DNA of 64,000 nucleotides from JACVRN01 sp963715565 (lineage in GTDB: Bacteria > Acidobacteriota > Blastocatellia > Pyrinomonadales > Pyrinomonadaceae). The notes beneath the pieces are model-generated. The model was not told where the DNA came from and ran no database searches. It saw nothing but the letters and a program-made list of their open reading frames with translations. Of the stretch, positions 26,001 to 33,395 are shown piece by piece; positions within the stretch are counted from its first letter, which is position 1; every line of letters begins with the position of its first letter. The DNA lies in NCBI GenBank assembly GCA_963715565.1, contig OY970256.1, positions 5,952,001 through 6,016,000 of the forward strand, read 5' to 3'. The translations under genes and the position numbers were made by a program.

Positions 26001-28624
26001 CCGATAGGCCGCGCCCGGCGGTGCTGACATCGCACGGAACGATGCGGTCATTTGCACTGGGAAAGGAAGTGACGGACGCACTTAAGGCATTAAGTCAAAC
26101 GGAGAATGTGACGTTGTTCATGACGCTGCTGGCAGCGTGGCAAATCTTGCTTTCACACTACAGCGGGCAAGAAGATGTGGTCGTAGGTACGCCCATCGCC
26201 AACCGCACGCACGCGCAGACGGAGGAACTCATAGGGTTCTTCGTCAACACGCTGGTGCTGCGCACCGACCTTTCAGGGGAACCAACATTCAGGGAATTGT
26301 TGGGGCGAGTGCGGGAGGTGTGCATGGGAGCATACGCACATCAGGAAGTGCCGTTTGAGAGGGTGGTGGAGGAGTTGCAACCCACGCGTGACATGAGTCG
26401 CACACCGCTGTTTCAGGTGATGTTCGCTTTGCAAAACGTGCCGCAGGGAGAGTTGGTGTTACCGGGTCTGGGATTGAAGGTAGTGGGAAGTCAGAGCGAA
26501 ACGGTGAAGTTTGATTTGAGCCTGGCGCTGACGGATGGCGAGCAGGGGTTGAGTGGATCGCTTGAATTCAACACGGACTTGTTCGACGCTGCTACAATCG
26601 AACGCCTCGCCAATCACTTTCAGAACTTGCTCGAAGGTATCATTGCGAATCCCGGTCAGCAGATCTTAACCCTGCCGCTGCTGACAGAATCGGAATGGCA
26701 GCAGCTAGTAGTCGGATGGAATGAGACACATGCGGACTATCCGGCAGAGCAGTGCATTCACGAGTTGTTCGAAGATCAGGTCAAACGCACGCCTGACAGT
26801 GTGGCCGTTATCTTTAACGATCAGCAGTTAACCTATTTCGAACTCAACCGGCGAGCCAATCAACTGGCCCGATACCTGCGCGGCAAAGGCATTGGCCCGG
26901 AGACGCGTGTCGGCATTCAAATGGAGCGCTCGCTGGAGATGATGATAGGTCTGCTGGGAATTCTCAAAGCTGGAGCAGCCTACGTACCCTTAGACCCTGA
27001 TTATCCGGCAGAGCGACTCTCTTTCATGTTGGAGGACGCCGCTGTGCCAGTGCTCCTGACGCAACAGCGTCTGACGGAGCGCTTGCCCCGGCATCAGGTA
27101 GAGGTGATTTGCCTGGATACTGATTGGCACAAGATTGCCGCAGAGAGTGCGGAGAATTTCAAGAGTGATGCCGGCCCGGATAGTCTCGCTTACGTCATTT
27201 ACACTTCCGGCTCCACAGGCACACCCAAAGGTGTCTTGATTCCCCATCAAGGATTGGTCAACTATCTTGCCTGGTCTGTTAATGCTTATCAAGTGGCGGA
27301 TGGGCGCGGTTCGCTGGCGCACTCTTCAATCGGAGCCGACCTCAGTATTACGAGTCTGTTCGCTCCTTTATTAGCAGGGCGGAGCGTAGTGCTTCTTCCT
27401 GAGAGCGAGATACTTGTATCGCTTGCTGCCGCGCTGCGCGAGCGCTACGATTTCAGCTTTGTCAAACTTACCCCTGCGCATGTGGAAGCACTGAGCCAGT
27501 TGATACCAGCCGAACAAGGTGCCGGACGGACCAGGGCTCTCATCATTGGCGGCGAAGCGTTGTGGGGAGAGTCTCTTTCTCTCTGGCGCGACCATGCGCC
27601 CACCACCAGAATCATTAATGAATACGGGCCAACCGAGACGGTGGTCGGATGTTGCGTTTATGAAACTGCTGCCGGTGCTTCTTTACCGGGAGCTGTTCCC
27701 ATAGGGCGTCCGATAGCCAACACGCAGATATATCTACTTGATCAACACCTGCGCCCCGTTCCGTCAGGCGTGCGGGGTGAACTCTACATTGCCGGCGATG
27801 GGCTGGCTCGCGGCTATTTGAATCGGCCTGATGCGACTGCCGAGCGATTTATTGCCAATCCATTTGGCGCTCAGGCTGGTGAGCGTCTTTACAAGACCGG
27901 GGACCTGGCGCGCCATCTGCCGAGTGGAGAGGTAGAGTATCTGGGGCGGATAGATTATCAAGTGAAAGTGCGGGGCTTCAGAATCGAACTCGGAGAGATA
28001 GAGCAACTATTAGCCGCGCACCCCTGCGTCAGCGAGTGTCTGGTGATGGCTCGTCAAGACAGAGAGGGAGATAAAAGCCTGGTGGCCTATGTGGTGATGG
28101 AACAGGGAGAGGAGGGTGTGACGGCCAGAGAGCTGGGCAGATATTTAAGAGAGCGATTGCCGGATTACATGGTGCCGCGGAGCATGGTGTTGTTGGAAAA
28201 GATGCCGTTGACATCGAACGGGAAAGTTGATCGTCGTGCGCTGCCGCCGCCGGATAACAATTGGCTGGATTTGGATCGCCAATATGTCGCGCCTAGAAAC
28301 TCAATCGAAGAAGTGATAGCAGGCATCTGGAAGCAGGTGCTGCAACATGAGCGCGTGGGCATTCACGATAACTTCTTTGAGTTGGGCGGCCATTCACTTT
28401 TAGCAACCAGGGTAATGCATCGCGTTCAGGAGACGCTTCAGGTGGAGCTAAGTTTGCGCGCTTTCTTTGAAGAGCCCACGGTAGCCCGGCTCGCTGAAGA
28501 TATCAAAGAGACAGGCAGAGCGGCGCATAAAGATGTCGAACGGATCGCGCAAATCTGGCTCAGAGTACAACAACTCTCGCCGCACGAAATCAAACAAATA
28601 CTGAGCGAAGCAAGTCTTATCTAA
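20042..28624 (+). CDS. FAAL-initiated NRPS: FAAL-ACP-C-A(Ser)-T-C-A(Asn)-T
   Basis: This is the 2860-residue loading and first two extension modules. Residues 1-590 form a fatty acyl-AMP ligase (YTSGSTGTPRG near 189; FHDMGFM typical of FAALs). An ACP follows with GLDSL near 645. The first C domain (about 700-1135) has HHIIADLWS near 833, with Leu in place of the motif Gly, as may suit a lipid-accepting starter C domain. The first A domain (1170-1670) reads by eye as code DVWHMSLVDK, close to serine. T1 is near 1712. The second C domain has HHISSDG near 1912. The second A (2234-2735) reads DLTKIGEVGK, close to asparagine. T2 is near 2776. It probably attaches a fatty acid to Ser-Asn. No epimerase is present. 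Confidence 0.92.
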   Translation: MSSKRSMLSKQLLEAPSVPDTLMELLQWRAHEDSSSGSGYLYLGDKDGEERKLTYADLDRHARAIACQLRQVGATGQRALLLYPPGLDFLAGFFGCMYAGTIAVPAYPPSPARRNRSLPRLERLQTIIKDAEATVALTTSPVMSVIETLFDHSPSLRKLKWFATDAIPATDGDDWRPPEVSTDSLAFIQYTSGSTGTPRGVMLTHANLLHNAHMVCSALGHTSQDLYVSWLPTFHDMGFMAGVLEPALAGISVVQMSPLAFLQRPVRWLEAISRFKGTTSGGPNFAYDLCVRKVTDEDRARLDLTSWRVAFNGAEFIRSETLERFAAAFEPCGFRREALYPCYGLAEATLIVTGGQRGRSFITKTVKASSVEDGKIETASADDQSCRSLVSCGRVLDDQRVVIADPQSFTECEPEQIGEIWISGPSVAQGYWNNPEKTEETFNAHLCGDVEHSFLRTGDLGFLSNGELYVTGRIKDLIIVRGRNHYPQDIEYTVEQCHSALRPGCGAAFSVTVSGEEQLVVVYEVDTYQSFDFEAVVNLIREEIADEHDLQLYALVLIKPRGIPKTSSGKIQRHACRAMFLEGRLESVAEWRSSSTSDLTPVPGMPELTAESIEAWLVAQLAAKAGVRESSIDTHESILRYGLDSLTAAELTQMFEEHLGVSLPIVELLQGLTIKELASRAAARVPAETVLPTTAIAAHGSMTEYPLSYGQRALWFLYKLAPESTAYNIVRAVRVHSELDVLALKRAFQLILDRHPSLRSNFDAPHGKPGQKISRNVEISFHVEDAVSWTERELTERLIKEAHSPFQLEQGPLLNIKLFTRSSQNYILLFSIHHIIADLWSLAILVHELGILYEAETNGSPLQLPAIAPQYSDFVRWQAEMLASGQGEMLWQYWKQKLSGELPVLELPTDRPRSPLQTYEGASYTFSLSETLTLKLKSLAQANDVTLYMLLLAAFEALLFRYTAQEDIIIGSVAAGRNRPEWNKVVGYFVNPIVLRVNLSGKTTFQSLLQRVKSTVIDAFAFQDYPYDLLVERLQPVRDASRPPLFQIMFVLQKAHLLNDEGLASLALNEAGAQVKLGRLELESIALEQQAAQFDLTLAMAETGGCLSGSFQYNTDLFDPATISRMTSHFQNLLEAVAVDIGCPISDLPLLSEAERKQILLEWNATESAYPAEQCLHELFEQQAERTPDRVALVYEEQQLSYAELNRRANQLAHYLRELGIGAEAKVGVMMERSAEMVIALLGILKAGGAYVPLDPTYPAERLSFMLADADVAVLLTQQRLRATLPECQAKVICLDTDWSETIDLHSSENPFTQTAAHHPAYVIYTSGSTGQPKGVINTHDGICNRLLWMQETYQLTETDCVLQKTPFSFDVSVWEFFWPLMTGARLVMARPGGHQDSAYLVQLIAEQQITTLHFVPSMLQVFLEEKGLDQCQSLRRVMCSGEALSHTLQERFFEQLKAELHNLYGPTEAAVDVTYWACERDSGRRVVPIGRPIANTQTYVLDERMQVVQVGVAGELYLAGAGLARGYLKRADLTAEKFIPNPFSTEAGTRMYRTGDLARYLPDGNIEYLGRIDYQVKVRGFRIELGEIEQVLAEHAAVRDCIVMAHEDAPGDKRLVAYLVVDREQEPTARELRSYVGERLPDYMVPRSMVLLERMPLTSNGKVDRRALPALEHTNLELDEEYVEPRTPTEELLAGIFAQLLGIERVGVSDNFFNLGGHSLLATQLISRVRELFKVEVPLHSLFEMPTVRALAERIEGAIKEGRYLHVPSMERVCREQPLPLSYAQQRLWFLDQLEPHSSAYNIPGALHLTGRLNIVALEQSLNEVVRRHEALRTTFTLFDEQPVQVITDAQPLKLEIEDLRGLAEREREVFASRLATEEARRPFDLQRGPLLRARLLRLDEEEHVLLCTMHHISSDGWSLAIFVREVAALYEAYCRGASSPLPEPGIQYADYAVWQREWLQGEVLEEQLAYWREQLTDAAVLELPTDRPRPAVLTSHGTMRSFALGKEVTDALKALSQTENVTLFMTLLAAWQILLSHYSGQEDVVVGTPIANRTHAQTEELIGFFVNTLVLRTDLSGEPTFRELLGRVREVCMGAYAHQEVPFERVVEELQPTRDMSRTPLFQVMFALQNVPQGELVLPGLGLKVVGSQSETVKFDLSLALTDGEQGLSGSLEFNTDLFDAATIERLANHFQNLLEGIIANPGQQILTLPLLTESEWQQLVVGWNETHADYPAEQCIHELFEDQVKRTPDSVAVIFNDQQLTYFELNRRANQLARYLRGKGIGPETRVGIQMERSLEMMIGLLGILKAGAAYVPLDPDYPAERLSFMLEDAAVPVLLTQQRLTERLPRHQVEVICLDTDWHKIAAESAENFKSDAGPDSLAYVIYTSGSTGTPKGVLIPHQGLVNYLAWSVNAYQVADGRGSLAHSSIGADLSITSLFAPLLAGRSVVLLPESEILVSLAAALRERYDFSFVKLTPAHVEALSQLIPAEQGAGRTRALIIGGEALWGESLSLWRDHAPTTRIINEYGPTETVVGCCVYETAAGASLPGAVPIGRPIANTQIYLLDQHLRPVPSGVRGELYIAGDGLARGYLNRPDATAERFIANPFGAQAGERLYKTGDLARHLPSGEVEYLGRIDYQVKVRGFRIELGEIEQLLAAHPCVSECLVMARQDREGDKSLVAYVVMEQGEEGVTARELGRYLRERLPDYMVPRSMVLLEKMPLTSNGKVDRRALPPPDNNWLDLDRQYVAPRNSIEEVIAGIWKQVLQHERVGIHDNFFELGGHSLLATRVMHRVQETLQVELSLRAFFEEPTVARLAEDIKETGRAAHKDVERIAQIWLRVQQLSPHEIKQILSEASLI

Positions 28625-28665
28625 GCTACGGGCAACAATTATTATCCGCGCCGAGGAGGTCACAA

Positions 28666-29268
28666 ATGAACTGGTACGACCCTGAAAGGGAAGACACGAC
28701 CGTTTACAAAGTCGTCTTCAACCATGAGGAACAGTATTCGATATGGCCTGCCGACCGGGAAAATCCTCTTGGCTGGCTGGATGCAGGCAAAACCGGAAGC
28801 AAGGCTGAATGTCTGGCTTACATCAAGGAGGTCTGGACAGACATCACGCCGCTGAGCGTGAGAAAGCGAATGCAAGATGCATCCGAGGGCCGGGCGCAGG
28901 TTGCTTCGACGCAGACACGCGCCAGCGAACCGTCAGCTAACGGGAAAGAAGATACCCTCGTGATGCGCTTGTCTCAAGGAGACCATCCGGTGGAAGTCAG
29001 CTTGCGACCGGAAAAAAGTATGCCTGTACTTAAAGAGCATCTGGATCGGGGTTTTCTTAGCATCAAGTTTGCCGATACGCGCGGTGAGACGGAATTGGGT
29101 TTGAGGTTGGATCGTAATGCAACGGATGTCAGCCGGGCTGATTTTGATAACCGGATTGGCACACTGCATCTGGAAGGCGGGCTGACACTCGATTTTGTAA
29201 GTGTTCGGTGTGTTGCCGACGTTAACCTCAACACGCTGATGGGCACAGGTCATCTAGTGCTTTTATAA
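28666..29268 (+). CDS. MbtH-like protein fused to unknown C-terminal domain
   Basis: The protein has 200 residues. Residues 1-70 are a complete MbtH domain, with the conserved NHEEQYSIWP, NPLGWLDAGKTG and ECLAYIKEVWTDITPLSVR. MbtH proteins bind NRPS adenylation domains and support their folding and activity. Residues about 95-200 are a beta-rich domain (LVMRLSQGDHPVEVSLRPE; GHLVLL at the end) that I do not recognise. MbtH proteins are normally 60-80 residues alone, so the fusion is unusual. It lies 41 bp after the first NRPS and would serve the A domains in this cluster. GAGG lies 8 nt before the ATG. Confidence 0.85.
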   Translation: MNWYDPEREDTTVYKVVFNHEEQYSIWPADRENPLGWLDAGKTGSKAECLAYIKEVWTDITPLSVRKRMQDASEGRAQVASTQTRASEPSANGKEDTLVMRLSQGDHPVEVSLRPEKSMPVLKEHLDRGFLSIKFADTRGETELGLRLDRNATDVSRADFDNRIGTLHLEGGLTLDFVSVRCVADVNLNTLMGTGHLVLL

Positions 29269-29289
29269 GAAGTGGGATCGGGGGTGTAT

Positions 29290-29754
29290 ATGAAACTCTG
29301 TGACGTGCTGAGAAAAGAGAGGGCGCGCGAGATGCTCTCGGTTGAGGAGATGGCTTTGCAATCAGGTCTCTCAGCAGATGAATACTGGAATCTCGAATCC
29401 AGCGATTTGTTGGAAGAATCCGGACTGAAGCTGAGCCAGATTGCCGTCAAGCTCAAGACGCCGACTTCTCGTTTAATTAGTGAAACGGGAAAATCCGCTC
29501 AAGCTAAACAAGAAGACAGCCAGTGCGGGAAACTCATCCGTTCGCACCGCGAAAGAAGCGGTCTGACACAGGAAGAGTTAGCCAGCCTGATTGGAATACC
29601 TGTCGCAGAGATGGCCTCCATTGAAGACGGAAAAAGCCTGCTCGAAGAGCATGGCCCGTTTCTCCTTCGCTTTGCAGAGACAGTAAGCCAGCCGATTTTT
29701 AATCTTTTCTATCCGCATGGCTTACCTCTGCATAAGCTCAGCGATTACCAGTAG
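29290..29754 (+). CDS. XRE-family HTH protein with two HTH regions
   Basis: The protein has 155 residues from ATG 29290, chosen because GGGGG lies just upstream; GTG 29272 would add six residues. There are two lambda-repressor-like helix-turn-helix regions. The first is at about 1-55 (LSVEEMALQSGLSADEYWNLES). The second is at about 80-135 and is canonical (IRSHRERSGLTQEELASLIGIPVAEMASIEDGK). It sits inside the NRPS operon and probably regulates it or another process. There is no effector domain. A two-HTH monomer of this kind could bind an inverted site alone. Confidence 0.7.
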   Translation: MKLCDVLRKERAREMLSVEEMALQSGLSADEYWNLESSDLLEESGLKLSQIAVKLKTPTSRLISETGKSAQAKQEDSQCGKLIRSHRERSGLTQEELASLIGIPVAEMASIEDGKSLLEEHGPFLLRFAETVSQPIFNLFYPHGLPLHKLSDYQ

Positions 29755-29857
29755 AAGCGCCGCGTGGAAAGACCAACGCCCGGTTTCTCTCAAACCACGC
29801 TGCTACTTAATTATTCCCCATCGAGAAATCTCTCAATTTCTAAAGTAAAAGTTCATT

Positions 29858-32800
29858 ATGAGCGACATCTCTAAAGAGAGACTTGAGCTTTTCACCCACC
29901 TGCTCAAAACAGAGGGGTTAGATGTCTCGCATAAGATAATAGATTCAAGTGGGAGCGGTCGCGGCCCTTACCCGATGACGTCTGCCCAGCAGCGACTATG
30001 GCTCTTCGATCAACTCGAACCCGGTAGCTCTGCTTACAACATGCCGGTGGCTATCCGTCTCACAGGTCGACTCAATTTGTCTGCATTACACCAGAGCCTC
30101 ACCCAAATCTTGAGACGCCATGAAATACTAAGGACCACGTTTGCGAGCATTGATGGTCAGCTTCTTCAATTTGTCTGTCTGCCTGTGACCTTAACCCTGA
30201 ACCTGTTGGAACTTCGACATGTCGTGGAAAGCGAACGGGCGGCTTCAGCGCTTCGGCTGATGAGCGAAGAGGCTATCCGGCCCTTCGATCTGGAGAGAGG
30301 GCCATTGCTGCGAGCCACGTTATTGCGGTTTGACGAGCAGGATCACATGCTGCTCCTCAATGTACATCATATAGTGTTCGATGGATGGTCGCTTGTCATC
30401 TTTATGAAGGAGTTGGCCGCGCTCTATAGTGCCTTCTCTATTGGCGGGCAGTGTTCGCTGCCGCAACTGCCCATACAATATCGTGATTTTGCGCAGTGGC
30501 AGCAAGAGCAGCTAAAAGGGGTTGCTCTCGAATCTCAGCTTTCATACTGGAGAGAGAAGCTCGGTGGCGTTACTCATTCACAGGGTATTCCCACGGACTA
30601 CACGCGGCCTGCAATACAGACGTTCCGGGGCGCACGCCTTTCAACTTCCATTTCTACGGCCCTGATAAGTCGGCTTCACAGGCTGAGCCAGCAAGAGAAC
30701 AGCAGCCTCTTCATGACCCTGCTGGCTGCATTCAAAATCTTACTTCATCGTTATACCGGACAGGAGGACATCATCGTTGGTTCGCCCCTGGCAAACCGCA
30801 ACCGCGTAGAGACTGAGAATCTAATAGGGCTTTTCATTAATACGTTACCGTTACGGACTGACGTATCAGCCAACCCAACCTTTCGTGAATTACTGGCAAG
30901 GGTGCGTCAGGTTTGTCTTGAAGCTTATGCTCACGGGGACGCAGCTTTCGACAAATTAGTCGAAGAGTTACAACCCGCGAGGGAGTTAAGCCAGTCACCT
31001 TTGTTTCAGGTTCTATTCAACATGTTCAATTATCCGGACAGCCGCCTTCATCTGCCCGGATTATCGGCGGAGATTATCTCCACCTTTGAACATGGCTCGA
31101 AGTTCGATCTGACCTTGTATGTTTTGAAAACAGGAGACGAGATCAAGCTTGAGCTTGTTTATAATGCAGACCTCTTTGAGCAAGAGCGGATGGCAGAGAT
31201 GCTGCGACAGTACAATCATCTTCTGTCGCAGATTGTGAGTCAGCCCGATGAGAAAATAGATAACTTCTCGCTTGTCACGCCGGAGGCGAGCCACATCCTG
31301 CCTGATCCTGCTCTGGCGCTACCCGCGCAATCGTCTCGTCTTGTCCACGAGCTTTTCTCCGATCAAGCTCGCCGCGCGCCGGAGCGTTTAGCCATTCTGG
31401 ACACCAACCGAAACTGGACATACGGAGAGCTTCATTTTCGTAGCAATCAACTCGCAAACTGCTTGCTCGCGGGCGGAATCAGGAAGAACGACATCGTCGC
31501 CGTCTACGGCCATCGCAGCGCATCACTCATCTGGGCGCTACTTGCAATCTTGAAGGCGGGCGCGGCTTTTATCATCCTCGATCCTGCTTATCCGGCATTG
31601 CGCCTCAAGCATTGCCTGAGCATCGCAAAGCCGCGCGCGCTTGTACATCTGGAAGAGGCAGGCTCCCTGCCTGATGATTTAGAAAAATCCCTCAACATAC
31701 TGCCGGAGCGCCGTCGAATTGTGCTTCCCCAGGTCGCATCCGCGAGCACAACTATCATGCAGTATCCCGCGGACGAGCCGGACGTAGTGATTAACCCGGA
31801 TGATATAGCTTACGTAGCTTTCACATCAGGTTCGACGGGAGTGCCAAAAGGCGTCCTCGGAACGCATAGACCTCTAGCGCATTTTATTCACTGGCATATC
31901 AAAACCTTCCGCTTGCAGGAGACGGATCGCTTCAGCCTCTTATCGGGGATTTCACACGACCCATTGCTGCGTGACATTTTTACTCCGCTCTCGCTTGGCG
32001 CAACGCTCTGCATTCCCGATCAAGATTCCATAGGCTCTCCGGGTTGGCTGGCGGCATGGGTTCGGCAACAGCGCATCAGCATCATGCATTTGACTCCCGC
32101 AATGGGACAACTGCTGACAATAACCGGAGCCGCTGACCGCGAGACGGACGTTCTGACCTCGCTTCGTTATGCTTTCTTTGGCGGAGATGAACTGCTGAAA
32201 AGCGACGTGGTCAACATCAGGAAATTAGCCCCGTCGGTTACATGCGTTAACTTCTATGGCACGACGGAAACTCCTCAGGGGGCCGGATACTTCATTGTTG
32301 CTGACCGGGAGGGTGAATCCCTAGGCGGTAACGTCACCTCAAGGCATAGAGTACCGTTGGGCAGAGGAATCGAAGGAGTACAAATACTTGTGCTCAATAG
32401 ATGGTTGCAACTGGCAGGAATCGCAGAGTTGGGCGAGATAGGCATTCGCACCCCTTATCTAACCAAAGGCTATATCAATGACGATGCTCTGACGCGGGAG
32501 CGATTCATCTCAAATCCATATACGAAGATAGATGGGGATTGCCTTTACATGACAGGTGATCTGGGCCGCTATCTGCCGGATGGCAATGTTGAATTTCTGG
32601 GCCGCATAGACAGTCAGGTAAAGATACGCGGCTTCCGTGTGGAGTTGGGAGAGATTGAATCGGCGCTGGTTCGACATCCGGGCATACACGAGGCCGTAGT
32701 TGTGGCAGTTGATGATCGCAACGGCCACAAGCGTCTGGTCGCCTATCTCGTTCCCGACCAGCAGCGAGCGTCCGGCGTTTATCAACAGCTTCGCTCTTAG
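29858..32800 (+). CDS. NRPS module C-A (N-terminal part of frameshifted gene)
   Basis: The 980-residue ORF has a condensation domain (about 35-450; HHIVFDGWS near 170) and most of an adenylation domain. The A domain has TSGSTGVPKG near 657 and the A8 region GRIDSQVKIRGFRVELGEIE near 905. It stops at 32798 before the C-terminal A-domain lysine (A10) and the T domain, which are present in the next ORF in another frame. The by-eye code is DPRHFGFQGK (D235 kept), which I cannot assign. The module is therefore either inactivated by a single-base change or the shift is a sequencing error; 32745-32800 is the window in which it must lie. There is no clear ribosome binding site. Confidence 0.82.
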   Translation: MSDISKERLELFTHLLKTEGLDVSHKIIDSSGSGRGPYPMTSAQQRLWLFDQLEPGSSAYNMPVAIRLTGRLNLSALHQSLTQILRRHEILRTTFASIDGQLLQFVCLPVTLTLNLLELRHVVESERAASALRLMSEEAIRPFDLERGPLLRATLLRFDEQDHMLLLNVHHIVFDGWSLVIFMKELAALYSAFSIGGQCSLPQLPIQYRDFAQWQQEQLKGVALESQLSYWREKLGGVTHSQGIPTDYTRPAIQTFRGARLSTSISTALISRLHRLSQQENSSLFMTLLAAFKILLHRYTGQEDIIVGSPLANRNRVETENLIGLFINTLPLRTDVSANPTFRELLARVRQVCLEAYAHGDAAFDKLVEELQPARELSQSPLFQVLFNMFNYPDSRLHLPGLSAEIISTFEHGSKFDLTLYVLKTGDEIKLELVYNADLFEQERMAEMLRQYNHLLSQIVSQPDEKIDNFSLVTPEASHILPDPALALPAQSSRLVHELFSDQARRAPERLAILDTNRNWTYGELHFRSNQLANCLLAGGIRKNDIVAVYGHRSASLIWALLAILKAGAAFIILDPAYPALRLKHCLSIAKPRALVHLEEAGSLPDDLEKSLNILPERRRIVLPQVASASTTIMQYPADEPDVVINPDDIAYVAFTSGSTGVPKGVLGTHRPLAHFIHWHIKTFRLQETDRFSLLSGISHDPLLRDIFTPLSLGATLCIPDQDSIGSPGWLAAWVRQQRISIMHLTPAMGQLLTITGAADRETDVLTSLRYAFFGGDELLKSDVVNIRKLAPSVTCVNFYGTTETPQGAGYFIVADREGESLGGNVTSRHRVPLGRGIEGVQILVLNRWLQLAGIAELGEIGIRTPYLTKGYINDDALTRERFISNPYTKIDGDCLYMTGDLGRYLPDGNVEFLGRIDSQVKIRGFRVELGEIESALVRHPGIHEAVVVAVDDRNGHKRLVAYLVPDQQRASGVYQQLRS

Positions 32801-33365
32801 TAAATCTCCTGAGGAAAATTACTTGAAACAGTTAACGGCGCACGACCCTGGCCGCGTATGGATGAATACGGATGATCTTGTTGGAGATGTCCGAAGTTTT
32901 CTGCGAGATGTGGTGCCGGATTACATGGTCCCCTCGGCGTTCGTCTTATTAGATGCCTTACCGCTCACGCCTAATGGCAAAGTGGATTGCCTCGCGCTGC
33001 CCGCGCCGGAAGTTGCGAGCCTCCAATCCGAAGCCGCCTTCGTTGCGCCGCGAACTCCGGCTGAAGAAATAGTGGCAGGAATCTGGGCTGATGTTCTGGA
33101 CATAGAGCTGGTCGGGGTTGAGCACAACTTTTTTGAGATTGGTGGAAATTCATTGCTGGCAACACAAGTTCTCGCCCGGTTGCGCCAAATTTTTGGGATG
33201 GATGTGCCGCTTCGTAACTTTCTCAAAACGCCGACGGTAGATGGTCTGGTCAGTGCTCTGGCTGAACTCTGGGGCGGGCGAGCAATCATCGAAGAAATCG
33301 CTATCGCATTAAGGGAAGTGGAACAACTCTCAGCCGACGAAATAAAAGACCTTCTCTCCACCTGA
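32700..33365 (+). CDS. NRPS C-terminal A subdomain (A9/A10) and T domain, frame-shifted continuation
   Basis: This continues the module at 29858 in the next frame. It has VPDYMVPSAFVLLD (A9), then NGKVDC (A10 with the catalytic Lys), followed by a carrier domain with FFEIGGNSLLATQ (Ser for phosphopantetheine). The ORF begins at ATG 32700, but resemblance starts only around 32790, so the first 30 codons overlap the other reading frame and are probably not translated as such. ATG 32871 could serve as an internal start. Without joining to the upstream ORF, the A domain would lack its mobile lid. Confidence 0.75.
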   Translation: MWQLMIATATSVWSPISFPTSSERPAFINSFALSKSPEENYLKQLTAHDPGRVWMNTDDLVGDVRSFLRDVVPDYMVPSAFVLLDALPLTPNGKVDCLALPAPEVASLQSEAAFVAPRTPAEEIVAGIWADVLDIELVGVEHNFFEIGGNSLLATQVLARLRQIFGMDVPLRNFLKTPTVDGLVSALAELWGGRAIIEEIAIALREVEQLSADEIKDLLST

Positions 33366-33395
33366 TTCCTGGCTGAGCTTTGATCTCGGGGATAA

